A DNA stretch of 64,000 bases from Leptospira paudalimensis. GTDB lineage: Bacteria > Spirochaetota > Leptospiria > Leptospirales > Leptospiraceae. Of the stretch, positions 16,934 to 25,199 are shown in pieces. A program made the position numbers and the translations under genes. Every line of letters starts with the position of its first letter. Positions within the stretch are counted from its first letter, which is position 1. Under the pieces are notes generated by a model, which saw nothing but the letters and a program-made list of their open reading frames with translations, was not told the origin of the DNA and made no database searches. The stretch covers positions 1 through 64,000 of the forward strand of contig NZ_JAMQPR010000003.1 in the NCBI RefSeq assembly GCF_026151345.1, read 5' to 3'.

Positions 16934-17461
16934 ATGAGACAAGGAATTTGGATCCCTGCTCGCATCGAGAGTAGGAAGGACCTTTCCATATCTGAGAAGG
17001 TAATTCTTTCAGAAATTGAAAGTTTTACATCGAATGGAAAGTGTTTTGCATCAAACGAACATTTTGCGAACTTACTTGGGATACGACCTGATACCGTTTC
17101 GCGCATGATTTCCAGGCTGAAAAAACGGGGGTTTGTCATCCAAACTGGATTTGACGGCCGTAGACGTTATCTTTGTCTAGGGACTGCCTTGGATGAGCGT
17201 ACGAACCTTACGGAGTTGCCCTCTCGGGAACCACATCGCAGCGTTGAGACTTTCTCCCAACCAGCCTTGGACAATCCAACACCTCCTATACAGAAGGATT
17301 CATTGATTGGTATAAAGGAACAGTACAAGGGAATGTTAAACAAATTTCCCGAAGCAACAAGAAAGGCCGTTGAACGAATCTTATTTGAAGGAGAGAAACC
17401 TTCTTCCAAACATTTGGCAAGGATTGTGAATTCCTTAACTAGTGTTGTTGGAGATGGATGA
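16934..17461 (+). CDS. Helix-turn-helix protein, possible replication initiator
   Basis: 175 residues with an AAGGGA ribosome site. The first 80 residues form a winged-helix of the phage replisome-organiser/DnaD-N type: LSISEKVILSEIESF, KCFASNEHFANLLGI, TVSRMISRLKKRGFV. This fold is common in Leptospira phage and plasmid replication proteins. The C-terminal part is proline-rich, then helical (LNKFPEATRKAVERILFEG). With parAB in the same window it could act in replication, but it is short and could instead be a transcription factor. Confidence 0.6.
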   Translation: MRQGIWIPARIESRKDLSISEKVILSEIESFTSNGKCFASNEHFANLLGIRPDTVSRMISRLKKRGFVIQTGFDGRRRYLCLGTALDERTNLTELPSREPHRSVETFSQPALDNPTPPIQKDSLIGIKEQYKGMLNKFPEATRKAVERILFEGEKPSSKHLARIVNSLTSVVGDG

Positions 17462-17520
17462 CCAAAGCATGCTATCTCATAGTTTTCAAATTTACTCAGT
17501 CTCAATAAATTCCTAAAAAT

Positions 17521-17568
17521 GACCAGTAAAATGGTCGTAATAGGATTTAGTGACTGATAAAATGGTCA
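17521..17568. promoter_or_regulatory. Paired HipB operators
   Basis: Two related inverted repeats precede hipB: GACCA-6-TGGTC at 17521-17536 and TGACT-8-GGTCA at 17551-17568. Both contain TAAAATGGTC, with about 30 bp between equivalent points. Paired operators of this layout are usual for HipB-type repressors, which bind as dimers with HipA as co-repressor. Confidence 0.65.
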
Positions 17569-17590
17569 ATACATTGGTATTATAGAGTTT

Positions 17591-17923
17591 ATGAAAATTA
17601 CGAGAACCTATTCTAAGATGGCAAAGGAAGCATCTGTTTTACTGGGAAAAGAAATCCAAGTTGCCAGAAAGGAAAGAAAATGGTCGGAACAAGTGCTTGC
17701 AGATCGAATCGGGATTTCGCGAACTACTTTGCAAAAGATAGAAGCAGGGGATATGACAGTGGCCATTGGTTTGGTTTTCGAAGCGGCCGTGATCCTTGGC
17801 ATTCCTATTTTTCTAGAAGAGAATCCATCCCTTTCCAAATCCATTCGGAACACAACAGACAAGTTGACTTTGTTACCTAAACGCATTCGTAACAAAATAA
17901 AGAAGGTGAAAGATGACTTCTAA
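17591..17923 (+). CDS. hipB: HipB-like XRE-family antitoxin
   Basis: 110 residues. The central helix-turn-helix (IQVARKERKWSEQVLADRIG, then ISRTTLQKIEAGD) is of the XRE/Cro-CI type, with a following VIGLVFEAAVILGIPIF-like helix usual in HipB. The C-terminal tail is basic. The gene overlaps hipA by 11 bp and has two inverted repeats upstream, so it should autorepress the operon and neutralise HipA. The first ATG is used; a second at 17624 is less likely. Confidence 0.85.
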   Translation: MKITRTYSKMAKEASVLLGKEIQVARKERKWSEQVLADRIGISRTTLQKIEAGDMTVAIGLVFEAAVILGIPIFLEENPSLSKSIRNTTDKLTLLPKRIRNKIKKVKDDF

Positions 17924-19172
17924 AGAAGCCTTTGTTTGGATTTGGTTAGAAGGCCAAGTGGATCCAATCGTCTGTGGTAGGATCGAAGAAGAGAATGGAT
18001 TTTATTATTTTAACTATGGACGAAGTTATCTAGAGAAGTCGAAAGAGAACTCCAAAACCTTTTCCATCTATGAACCAGAGTTACCACTGATAGAAGGACG
18101 ATTGCCTCTCCTTCCCGAACTCAAGATGCCAAATGCGATTCGCGATGCATCACCAGATGCTTGGGGAAGGCGTGTCATTCTCAATAAAATTTCTGGATCC
18201 AATGCAAAAGAGAAAGATACCAATGATCTCAGTGAATTGTTATATCTTTTGGAATCAGGCTCCGATCGAATTGGTGCTCTCGATTTTCAAGAATCACCAA
18301 CTGAGTACAAGCCAAGACAGAATGCAAATGTATCCTTAGAAGACTTATTGAGGTCTTCCGAAAAAGTAGAGAAGGGGATTCCTCTCAGCCGTGAATTAGA
18401 TATGGCGCTTCTGCATGGAACTTCCATAGGTGGTGCGAGACCAAAAGCGCTCGTGGAAGAGAAAGAGTCCAAGTATGTGGCAAAGTTTTCTTCGACAGAT
18501 GATTATTACCATGTCGTGAAGGCCGAGTACATTGCCATGCGTCTTGCAAAACTTGTGGGAATCGATGTCGCTCCGGTCAAACTCGTTCGAGCTGCAAACA
18601 AAGATGTGCTTCTCATCAAACGATTTGATCGAGTCCGATTGAAACATGGTTGGGGAAGAAAACGTGTTGTGTCTGCCTTAACACTCTTTGGTCTCGATGA
18701 GATGATGGCACGATATACAAGTTATGAAACCCTCTGTGAAATCATTCGCCATCGTTTTCAAAGTCCAAAAGAAACCTTAGAGGAGATCTTCCAAAGACTA
18801 GTCTTTAATATCCTTTGTGGCAACACCGACGACCATGCAAGAAATCATGCTGCCTTCTGGGATGGAAATTCTCTAACGCTTACACCGGCCTACGATATTT
18901 GCCCTCAGGCACGATCTGGGAACGAAGCATCACAAGCCATGCTCATCTTCGGCGATGACAGAAGGAGTCGAATCGAAGTTTGTCTCAATGCTCGCAGTCA
19001 ATTTCTACTTTCGAAAGCTAGGGCGATAGAGATTGTGAAACACCAAATCCAAACCATTGAGAAAAAATGGAAGTCTGTTTGTGACGAAGCCGAGTTAAGC
19101 CAGGTGGACAGAAATCTACTCTGGAAACGACAGTTTTTGAATCCCTATTCGATGGAAGGTGTAAAGGGGTAA
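17913..19172 (+). CDS. hipA: HipA-family serine/threonine kinase toxin
   Basis: 419 residues, full length for the family. N-terminal couple_HipA-like part (WLEGQVDPIVCGRI..., RDASPDAWGRRVI), glycine-rich loop STSIGGARPKA (about 169-178), LIKRFDR, and the catalytic motif NTDDHARNHAAF (about 303-314) followed by PAYDICP (metal-binding DFD equivalent). HipA kinases phosphorylate targets such as glutamyl-tRNA synthetase and cause growth arrest or persistence when free of HipB. All key residues seem intact. It overlaps hipB by 11 bp, as expected for a toxin-antitoxin operon. Confidence 0.9.
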   Translation: MTSKEAFVWIWLEGQVDPIVCGRIEEENGFYYFNYGRSYLEKSKENSKTFSIYEPELPLIEGRLPLLPELKMPNAIRDASPDAWGRRVILNKISGSNAKEKDTNDLSELLYLLESGSDRIGALDFQESPTEYKPRQNANVSLEDLLRSSEKVEKGIPLSRELDMALLHGTSIGGARPKALVEEKESKYVAKFSSTDDYYHVVKAEYIAMRLAKLVGIDVAPVKLVRAANKDVLLIKRFDRVRLKHGWGRKRVVSALTLFGLDEMMARYTSYETLCEIIRHRFQSPKETLEEIFQRLVFNILCGNTDDHARNHAAFWDGNSLTLTPAYDICPQARSGNEASQAMLIFGDDRRSRIEVCLNARSQFLLSKARAIEIVKHQIQTIEKKWKSVCDEAELSQVDRNLLWKRQFLNPYSMEGVKG

Positions 19173-19184
19173 GAAAAAGTAAAA

Positions 19185-19234
19185 ATGAGTAGTTTAATAT
19201 TGACTTTAAAACACTCATGAGTAGTTTAAAGTCA
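19185..19234. promoter_or_regulatory. Direct and inverted repeats upstream of the DUF4143 ATPase
   Basis: ATGAGTAGTTTAA occurs twice (19185-19197 and 19217-19229). The second copy lies inside an inverted repeat TGACTTTAAA-14-TTTAAAGTCA (19201-19234) whose centre is the perfect palindrome ACTCATGAGT. The element ends 2 bp before the start codon at 19237. It is a strong candidate operator that would block translation or transcription start. Confidence 0.55.
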
Positions 19235-19236
19235 GC

Positions 19237-20376
19237 ATGAAAAAACTCAGGTATCTGCACCCGTATTTAGAAGACGTTTTAAACCGAAAAATGTTGTTTA
19301 TTGGCGGTCCCAGGCAAGTTGGTAAAACGACTCTTGCCTTGCAATACCTGAAACCACCATCCGTTAAAAATCCAGGTTATTTGAATTGGGACAGAAACAG
19401 TGACAAAGTTCTGATTTTAAAAGACCAACTTCAGCTGAGTCAAAGTAAAACGATTGTTTTGGATGAAATCCACAAATATAGTAAATGGCGAAATCTCATC
19501 AAAGGTTTATATGATAAACACTTTGAGGACAATCGGTTTATTGTTACAGGTTCGGCACGATTGGATACATTTCGAAAAGGTGGTGATTCTCTTCTTGGGA
19601 GGTATCGCTATTTTCGATTGCATCCTTTCTCTGTTTCGGAGATGAGTAAACATCCAAACCAATCCGACATGGAGCTTCTATTAAAGTTTGGTGGATTTCC
19701 TGAGCCATTATTTGCGCAGAATGAAAACGAACATCGAATCTGGCAGAATGACCGGATGGTGAAAGTTGCCTCTGAAGACATTCGCGATTTAGAAACTATA
19801 AAGGATATCTCTTCTCTATTGTTACTTGCGGAAATTTTGCCATCAAGAGTTGGATCGCCACTTTCCTTGAAAAGTGTGGGAGAAGATTTGTCTGTTTCTC
19901 AACCAACGGTAGAAAGGTGGGTGGAAGCTCTCTCATCATTATACTATTGTTTCTCGATCCTACCCTATGGAACTCCAAAGATCAGGGCCGTCAAAAAACT
20001 AAAAAAACTATATATGTGGGATTGGTCGCAAGTAGAAGAAAGAGGATTTCGATTTGAGAATCTTGTCGCAAGTCATTTGCTAAAGTATTGTCATTTCATT
20101 ACAGACACGCAAGGCTTTCCAATGGAAGTGAGATACCTACGTGATACGGATGGAAGAGAAATTGATTTTGTCATTCTAAAAAATAAAGTTCCCATCTTTG
20201 CTGTTGAATGCAAAACAGGCGACAAGGCTTTGAGTCGCCACATTGAATATTTTAAAGCTAGAACAAAGATTCCTGAGTTTTACCAAGTCCACTTAGGAAA
20301 GAACGATTTTGGTTCAAATGCAAACGGAAGAGTCATTCCTTTTACAAAATTCTGTAAAGAACTGGGGTTGGTATGA
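19237..20376 (+). CDS. AAA_14/DUF4143 ATPase
   Basis: 379 residues. Walker A GGPRQVGKTT (about 23-32), Walker B IVLDEIHKY (about 72-80), sensor motif VTGSARLDTFRKGGDSLLGRY (about 107-127), and a C-terminal DUF4143 part that contains FENLVASHLLKY and a nuclease-like EIDFVILKNKVPIFAVECK strand pair. These proteins are widespread in bacteria and archaea, occur often in accessory DNA, and their role is poorly known. Intact and full length. A compact operator-like element abuts the start. Confidence 0.88.
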   Translation: MKKLRYLHPYLEDVLNRKMLFIGGPRQVGKTTLALQYLKPPSVKNPGYLNWDRNSDKVLILKDQLQLSQSKTIVLDEIHKYSKWRNLIKGLYDKHFEDNRFIVTGSARLDTFRKGGDSLLGRYRYFRLHPFSVSEMSKHPNQSDMELLLKFGGFPEPLFAQNENEHRIWQNDRMVKVASEDIRDLETIKDISSLLLLAEILPSRVGSPLSLKSVGEDLSVSQPTVERWVEALSSLYYCFSILPYGTPKIRAVKKLKKLYMWDWSQVEERGFRFENLVASHLLKYCHFITDTQGFPMEVRYLRDTDGREIDFVILKNKVPIFAVECKTGDKALSRHIEYFKARTKIPEFYQVHLGKNDFGSNANGRVIPFTKFCKELGLV

Positions 20377-20431
20377 AAAGGTGAGTTAGGGATATTCTAA
20401 AGATATGTCGATTCGGAGTAAGAACTGAAGA

Positions 20432-20947
20432 TCAAAATGTGATTTTTTCAATTGCAATCAGGTCCATTTGATGCCTTTGGTTTTCTAATCGATTGACCGA
20501 ATACAGTTTCTTCAGGTCAGCTAGCTTCTTTATTTGGGTATAAAAAAACCCTCCACTTTTTGATCCTTTAAAAAATAAATAATAATTCGGTTTGAAATAT
20601 TTTGCCTGAAGTTTTTGAAGGTCTTCTAAAAAATGATATATGTATAACTGAAATTCTGACTTATAGACAGGAGATTTACATTCTCCGCAGTAATACCCTT
20701 TTCCAGATGTAAATTTGGTATCAATGGAAAGATCAAACAACAAATCCTTTCGTTCCTCACCCAAGGAATACCAAATGTCTGCTTCATTTTTAGAAACAAA
20801 TAAAGAAAGCCTCTCATTGATTCCTTCGAATGTATACTCTGAATGTCCTTTCCGAGTTTTCCCTTTGACTAAAGGAAACATTAATTCTTTGTTTATCTTA
20901 TCTAGATTAGAAACAAGAAATGATTGTAGACCTATGATTCTTGTCAT
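20432..20947 (-). CDS. Hypothetical protein, tandem paralogue B
   Basis: 171 residues. It shares the plan of its upstream neighbour: a hydrophobic/basic N-terminus ending in FPLV, a YTFEGINERLSLFVS strand segment, a LLFDLSI strand, a CGEC pair (about 88-91) and F...H.F.DL helix. The CxxC suggests a zinc-binding half-site. The start overlaps the stop of the neighbour by ATGA (20944-20947), so translation is coupled. No known family was recognised. Confidence 0.65.
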   Translation of the reverse strand: MTRIIGLQSFLVSNLDKINKELMFPLVKGKTRKGHSEYTFEGINERLSLFVSKNEADIWYSLGEERKDLLFDLSIDTKFTSGKGYYCGECKSPVYKSEFQLYIYHFLEDLQKLQAKYFKPNYYLFFKGSKSGGFFYTQIKKLADLKKLYSVNRLENQRHQMDLIAIEKITF

Positions 20948-21513
20948 ATAACAACTTTCTCTGCTCTCAGTAATTGGAACTTCATTTTTGAAAATTGATT
21001 CGGTCTTTGTTTTCCACCATCTATTGATGTCTTTTTTTCCGGGAGCTTTCCAGAGGCCAATAAGCTAAACATTTCTGATTTTTTTAAGATCAATGAAAGG
21101 AATAGATCCAAGGTTTTACTTTCAACAATCGATATGTAATGATTCTTTTTGAGTGATTTGTTTTGAAATGCTTTCAGTGAGTCAATGAAATGATGTTTGA
21201 TGAATTCATTTCGATTCTTGAATCTCTTTCTTTTTTTACACCCTGAACAAAAGTGCATACCCTCTTGATCGATACTGGGACTAATATCAAGATCGACCAA
21301 CGTTTCATAATTGTTTTCCTTTAATTGGTATTGGATTTTTGCCGAATCTCGAAATATTTCCAAATATAAATTTTCATTAATGCCAATGAATTGATAAAAT
21401 ACCTTTTTGTTCTTTTGTGCATTGGGAACCAATGGATATTTTAATTCTCTATTCAGAGATTTGTAATTCTTATCTATCCATTTGTTTAATGCGAAATTTT
21501 GATCTGATTCCAT
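20944..21513 (-). CDS. Hypothetical protein, tandem paralogue A
   Basis: 189 residues; first gene of a two-gene leftward unit. Motifs shared with the next gene include YPLV, YQFIGINENLYLEIF, TLVDLDIS, CSGC (about 90-93) with KKRKRF following, and HHFIDSLKAF. Palindrome copy 5 lies 61 nt upstream of its start. The pair looks like a recent-to-moderate tandem duplication that kept both copies. The function is unknown. Confidence 0.65.
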   Translation of the reverse strand: MESDQNFALNKWIDKNYKSLNRELKYPLVPNAQKNKKVFYQFIGINENLYLEIFRDSAKIQYQLKENNYETLVDLDISPSIDQEGMHFCSGCKKRKRFKNRNEFIKHHFIDSLKAFQNKSLKKNHYISIVESKTLDLFLSLILKKSEMFSLLASGKLPEKKTSIDGGKQRPNQFSKMKFQLLRAEKVVI

Positions 21514-21574
21514 GATTTGTTGCGATCTTGCTTTTCCTCTCTACAGATCAATATTACTAAAAGGATTCATCAAA

Positions 21575-21595
21575 ATCGGAAAAAGAAATTCCGAA
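21575..21595. promoter_or_regulatory. 21-bp palindrome, copy 5 (ATCGGAA-N7-TTCCGAA)
   Basis: Lies between divergent units: 61 nt from the leftward paralogue pair (start 21513) and 95 nt from the rightward membrane protein (start 21691). Only the first base departs from the consensus. Confidence 0.72.
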
Positions 21596-21690
21596 CCCAC
21601 CAACTCTTATGTGTTACATTCAATGATGTTCCACCGTCAGAAGAAGTTTTCTGCCTTGGAATGAATCTACAAATTTAAAGAGGAATTTAA

Positions 21691-22068
21691 ATGAAAGCAT
21701 TGAAACTATACGGCGGTATTTTTGGATCCGTCATCATTTTACCTACATCGACCATTGTCTTATTTGGTTTTGCCATGGGATCTATGTTCAACCAAAATGC
21801 GAGTATCAGCACAGGTTTGGTATTGTCTGCACTCACATTACTTGGGGCATTTGCAGTTCCACCATTGACCATTCTCAACTATCTAAGCCCAAACAATAGT
21901 CAATCTATATCAGCATCGATCATTGTTCTTGGGGTTGGAATTATCTCTACATTGTCTTTGGTCTTTAACATCATTGATACAGGATTCAATAAAGTTTCTA
22001 TAGTGGTTTTGATTGCGGCTTTGTTGATTTTAGCGAGTGGTTATTTGCAATTAGCAAAGAAAGAGTAG
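21691..22068 (+). CDS. Small four-helix membrane protein
   Basis: 125 residues, almost wholly hydrophobic, with about four transmembrane segments (GSVIILPTSTIVLFGFAMG; LVLSALTLLGAFAVPPL; SASIIVLGVGIISTLSLVF; VLIAALLILASGYLQLA). AAAGAGG precedes the ATG. It is an inner-membrane protein of unknown role. Palindrome copy 5 is upstream. Confidence 0.75.
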   Translation: MKALKLYGGIFGSVIILPTSTIVLFGFAMGSMFNQNASISTGLVLSALTLLGAFAVPPLTILNYLSPNNSQSISASIIVLGVGIISTLSLVFNIIDTGFNKVSIVVLIAALLILASGYLQLAKKE

Positions 22069-22378
22069 GGTTGAGATATCTGTTTTGGGAAGGTCGTAAG
22101 GCCTTCCTGTATGGGGGGTGATGGTAAGTAACTTCATTGTATTCTTATATAGATTCTGTAATTGAATCGATTATGTCTACCCTTCCGATGGAATTTAAAA
22201 TTTGAGATTTTACTTTATTGCATTTTTTTAAGAAAAATAGCTCCTTTTGGTGAAAAAATAAGCAACCTATCCTTTGTTATTGGAGTTTGCAAAAACATGA
22301 ATTACCTGCGATATTCTTATAAAACTTCAGCTTTGTTGACAAATATTGTCCGAATTTGCAAAAATAGCATTTGGGATT
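22069..22378. other. Intergenic region upstream of the 18-kb operon
   Basis: A GGAAGG-8-CCTTCC hairpin at 22088-22107 may end transcription of the membrane-protein gene, though there is no long T-run. A 78-codon frame here (22162-22398) overlaps the methylase start and is judged spurious. TTGACA at 22336 is a possible -35 box for the methylase operon, with a poor -10. Confidence 0.35.
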
Positions 22379-23215
22379 ATGCAGAAAAAGTGGGATGAAG
22401 ATACAATAACGGTTCCTCCAATTAAATGGGCAGGAGGAAAACGTTGGCTAGTCAGCCATTATCCCAATATTTTCCCAAAGAAATATAACACATACTATGA
22501 GCCTTTTTTGGGCAGTGGTGCAGTCTTTTTTTACTTGAAACCAGAAAAATCAGTTTTAAGTGATTTGAATGCAGAATTAATCGAGTTCTATCAAACTTTG
22601 CAAAAATCTCCCTTTGCTCTTCAGAGGAAACTAATGGATCATCAGTCCTTTCACTCTGAGGAATATTATGATCTTATCCGAAAATCTTATCCCAAAAAAA
22701 GAGTCGATCGTAGTGCTAGATTTTTATATTTAAATCGATCCTGTTGGAACGGCTTATATAGAGTAAATAAAAAAGGCGAGTTCAATGTTCCAATTGGGAA
22801 CCGAACCAATTTTCAATTAAAAACAGATGATTATCGATTGGTATCAAATCTATTACAAAATGCAGAGTTAAATATTTCCGACTTTGAAAAGACAATCAAT
22901 CGGGCGAATCGAGGTGATTTTATCTTTGTGGATCCACCTTATACTGTGATGCACAATGAAAATGGTTTTGTAAAATACAATCAAAAGATCTTTTCTTGGG
23001 GTGATCAAATCAGATTAAAAGCATGTCTTGATCGTGCAAAAAAAAGAGGAGCTAAGATTTTAATCACGAATGCAGCTCATCGTTCCATAGAACAATTATA
23101 TTCTGAACATTTTTATATCAAAAAGTTAAATCGACTAACAAATCTTTCGGCCAATAGTTCTTCTCGAGGAATTACCGAAGAGTATATAATATCATCTTAT
23201 AAAATTGAAGTATAG
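22379..23215 (+). CDS. Dam-type DNA adenine N6-methylase
   Basis: 278 residues from ATG 22379 (GGGA upstream); an upstream TTG start is less likely. PPIKWAGGKRWL (about 12-23) and YYEPFLGSGAVFFYL (about 42-56) form the SAM-binding motifs, and FVDPPYTV (about 186-193) is the catalytic DPPY. This alpha-class order matches Dam/M.DpnII-type enzymes that methylate adenine, often in GATC. A basic C-terminus follows. It is the first gene of the large operon; HerA begins 13 bp later, so it probably protects host DNA from the degradation module. The recognition sequence is unknown. Confidence 0.85.
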   Translation: MQKKWDEDTITVPPIKWAGGKRWLVSHYPNIFPKKYNTYYEPFLGSGAVFFYLKPEKSVLSDLNAELIEFYQTLQKSPFALQRKLMDHQSFHSEEYYDLIRKSYPKKRVDRSARFLYLNRSCWNGLYRVNKKGEFNVPIGNRTNFQLKTDDYRLVSNLLQNAELNISDFEKTINRANRGDFIFVDPPYTVMHNENGFVKYNQKIFSWGDQIRLKACLDRAKKRGAKILITNAAHRSIEQLYSEHFYIKKLNRLTNLSANSSSRGITEEYIISSYKIEV

Positions 23216-23228
23216 GTCCGGAGAAGTG

Positions 23229-25199
23229 ATGAAAGATTTTTTAGAAACTACACTTGGTCAAGACAATCCGATCAGGATATTAAATGATTTTTTAAAACGA
23301 GAAGAGCATCTTGCGAATTCGGGCAATACTTCTGAGTATCAAAAAATGCGATTTGTGGGTTATATATTAGATATAAGCTTTGAATCCGCAACAGTCATTA
23401 CATCCGATCCTTTAAAGCAAGCTGTTGGAGGAATACCAAGAGGTTCCTTCTTGATCATGGCCCCGGAGAATTTCGAGAAACTTCCATTACATTTTACTCT
23501 TTTAAGAGTGATGGCTTCAGCAGAAACTCCTTTAAAACGAGATGTTCAGCAGACATACTTTGAACTTCATAAGCGGTCCATGCCTGAGTTAGACCTTTTT
23601 ACTCAAGGGGAGTTACAATGGGGAGGTCTTGAGACTAAAGTCTTGGGAATGTTTTATGTTGATCCAAAAAACTCAGAGAAACTATCGTTTTCTGGAGATG
23701 TTAATAATATTGTAAGCCCTCATCGGTACAAAGTTTATTCACCAACTGATGAAATCCTAAATCTTATTGTGAATGGGATTGTGAGAAAAGAGGGAAGGTT
23801 CCCGATCGGGAAGTTAAGGATGACTGAATGTGAATTGCCATTCATCACTGTTCCTCAACCAAAAGTTGATGTGAATGTTTCTACGTTGGACTTTCGAGGT
23901 TTCCGGACTGCAATGTTTGGAAAAACAAGACTTGGTAAAAGTAATGTTGTAAAACTCATTGCAGAGAGTATCATTCAAACGATAGAAGAGGATAAATCTG
24001 TAGGGCAGTTGATCTTTGATGTTAACGGAGAGTATGCGAACGACAATCCGCAAGATGGGAATATTTCCATTCGAAAGAAGTATGAAGATCGCTGTCAGGT
24101 TTATGCATTAAATCCGAGAGAAGGGACCCCTTCCAAAATCCTCAAACTTAATTTTTATGACCAACCAGATTCTGGCTTAAGCATTATTAAGTCCCTTCTG
24201 CAAAGAGATAAAAAGGGATCTGACTATGTTGATAGTTTTGCCAATGTAGAATTACTCCCCGTTCAGGAAGTGGCGAAACTTCCTCCGAATGAAATCACAA
24301 GACCTGCTCGAAAAATTTTGATGTATTGGGCTATTCTGAAAGAAGCGGGATTCCCTGTTGCGGAAGAAAAGTTAAAAGGGATATTTCGTTCCAAAATAGT
24401 CCATGGCTTTAGTCCAGGATTTAGTAAGGAACTAAGAGAGGAAGTTTATAGCGAAGAAGAAGTTCCTGAACATCCAAAATCACTTGGAGAACTAGTTTCC
24501 GAACTGAAGAAAGTACAGGAATTTATCCAAGATAATGGGAGCCATAAAGTCTTGAATTCAAAATCATCTGGTGATCCAGTTTTTGACGCTGATGACAAAG
24601 CCTTGCTTAAATTCTTAAATCCGAAGAGCGGATCTGGTCCAACAAAACTGCGTAGTTATTTAGACTTACATTCAAAAGATGCTTCTGACTTCGTAACAGA
24701 AATATTAAAAGAACTAGATGAAGGTAAAACGGTCATTCTTGATTTGGGAAATGCAACCGATGAAATTCGAAGATATTTTTCGGATATGTTGTCTCGAGAG
24801 ATCTTCCATCATCAAGAAAAGAAATTTGTTGAAAATCGTTTGAACCAACATTTCGTTCAGCTTTATTTTGAAGAAGCGCATAACTTATTCCCAAAAAATG
24901 ATAACGACTTCACAGGAATTTATGCGAGATTTGCAAAGGAAGGTGCAAAGTTTCACATAGGTATCGTTTATTCAACGCAATCACCCTCAACCATCAACAA
25001 AGAACTACTCAATCAAACAGAGAATTTTTTTATAGGTCACATTTCTTCTCAAGATGAACTGAATACCTTATCGAAGTTACAAGTTCAATTTAGCGGTCTA
25101 GAAAAGGACATTCTGTACACAAGAACTCCTGGTTATATGCGGATGTTAACATTTTCACACCGTTTTGTAGTGCCTGTGCAAGCAAGGAAGTTTGAGTAA
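23229..25199 (+). CDS. HerA-like hexameric DNA translocase ATPase
   Basis: 656 residues from ATG 23229 with GGAG at the right spacing. The HAS-barrel-like N-terminus is followed by Walker A MFGKTRLGKSN (about 229-239), FDVNGEYAND (about 262-271), a helical insert, ILDLGN, and a Walker B-like YFEEAHNLFP (about 545-554) with IVYSTQSPSTI as sensor. HerA-family (FtsK-related) rings pump DNA and in archaea work with NurA to resect double-strand breaks. Its stop overlaps the nurA start (TAATG), giving a tightly coupled pair. Confidence 0.88.
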   Translation: MKDFLETTLGQDNPIRILNDFLKREEHLANSGNTSEYQKMRFVGYILDISFESATVITSDPLKQAVGGIPRGSFLIMAPENFEKLPLHFTLLRVMASAETPLKRDVQQTYFELHKRSMPELDLFTQGELQWGGLETKVLGMFYVDPKNSEKLSFSGDVNNIVSPHRYKVYSPTDEILNLIVNGIVRKEGRFPIGKLRMTECELPFITVPQPKVDVNVSTLDFRGFRTAMFGKTRLGKSNVVKLIAESIIQTIEEDKSVGQLIFDVNGEYANDNPQDGNISIRKKYEDRCQVYALNPREGTPSKILKLNFYDQPDSGLSIIKSLLQRDKKGSDYVDSFANVELLPVQEVAKLPPNEITRPARKILMYWAILKEAGFPVAEEKLKGIFRSKIVHGFSPGFSKELREEVYSEEEVPEHPKSLGELVSELKKVQEFIQDNGSHKVLNSKSSGDPVFDADDKALLKFLNPKSGSGPTKLRSYLDLHSKDASDFVTEILKELDEGKTVILDLGNATDEIRRYFSDMLSREIFHHQEKKFVENRLNQHFVQLYFEEAHNLFPKNDNDFTGIYARFAKEGAKFHIGIVYSTQSPSTINKELLNQTENFFIGHISSQDELNTLSKLQVQFSGLEKDILYTRTPGYMRMLTFSHRFVVPVQARKFE

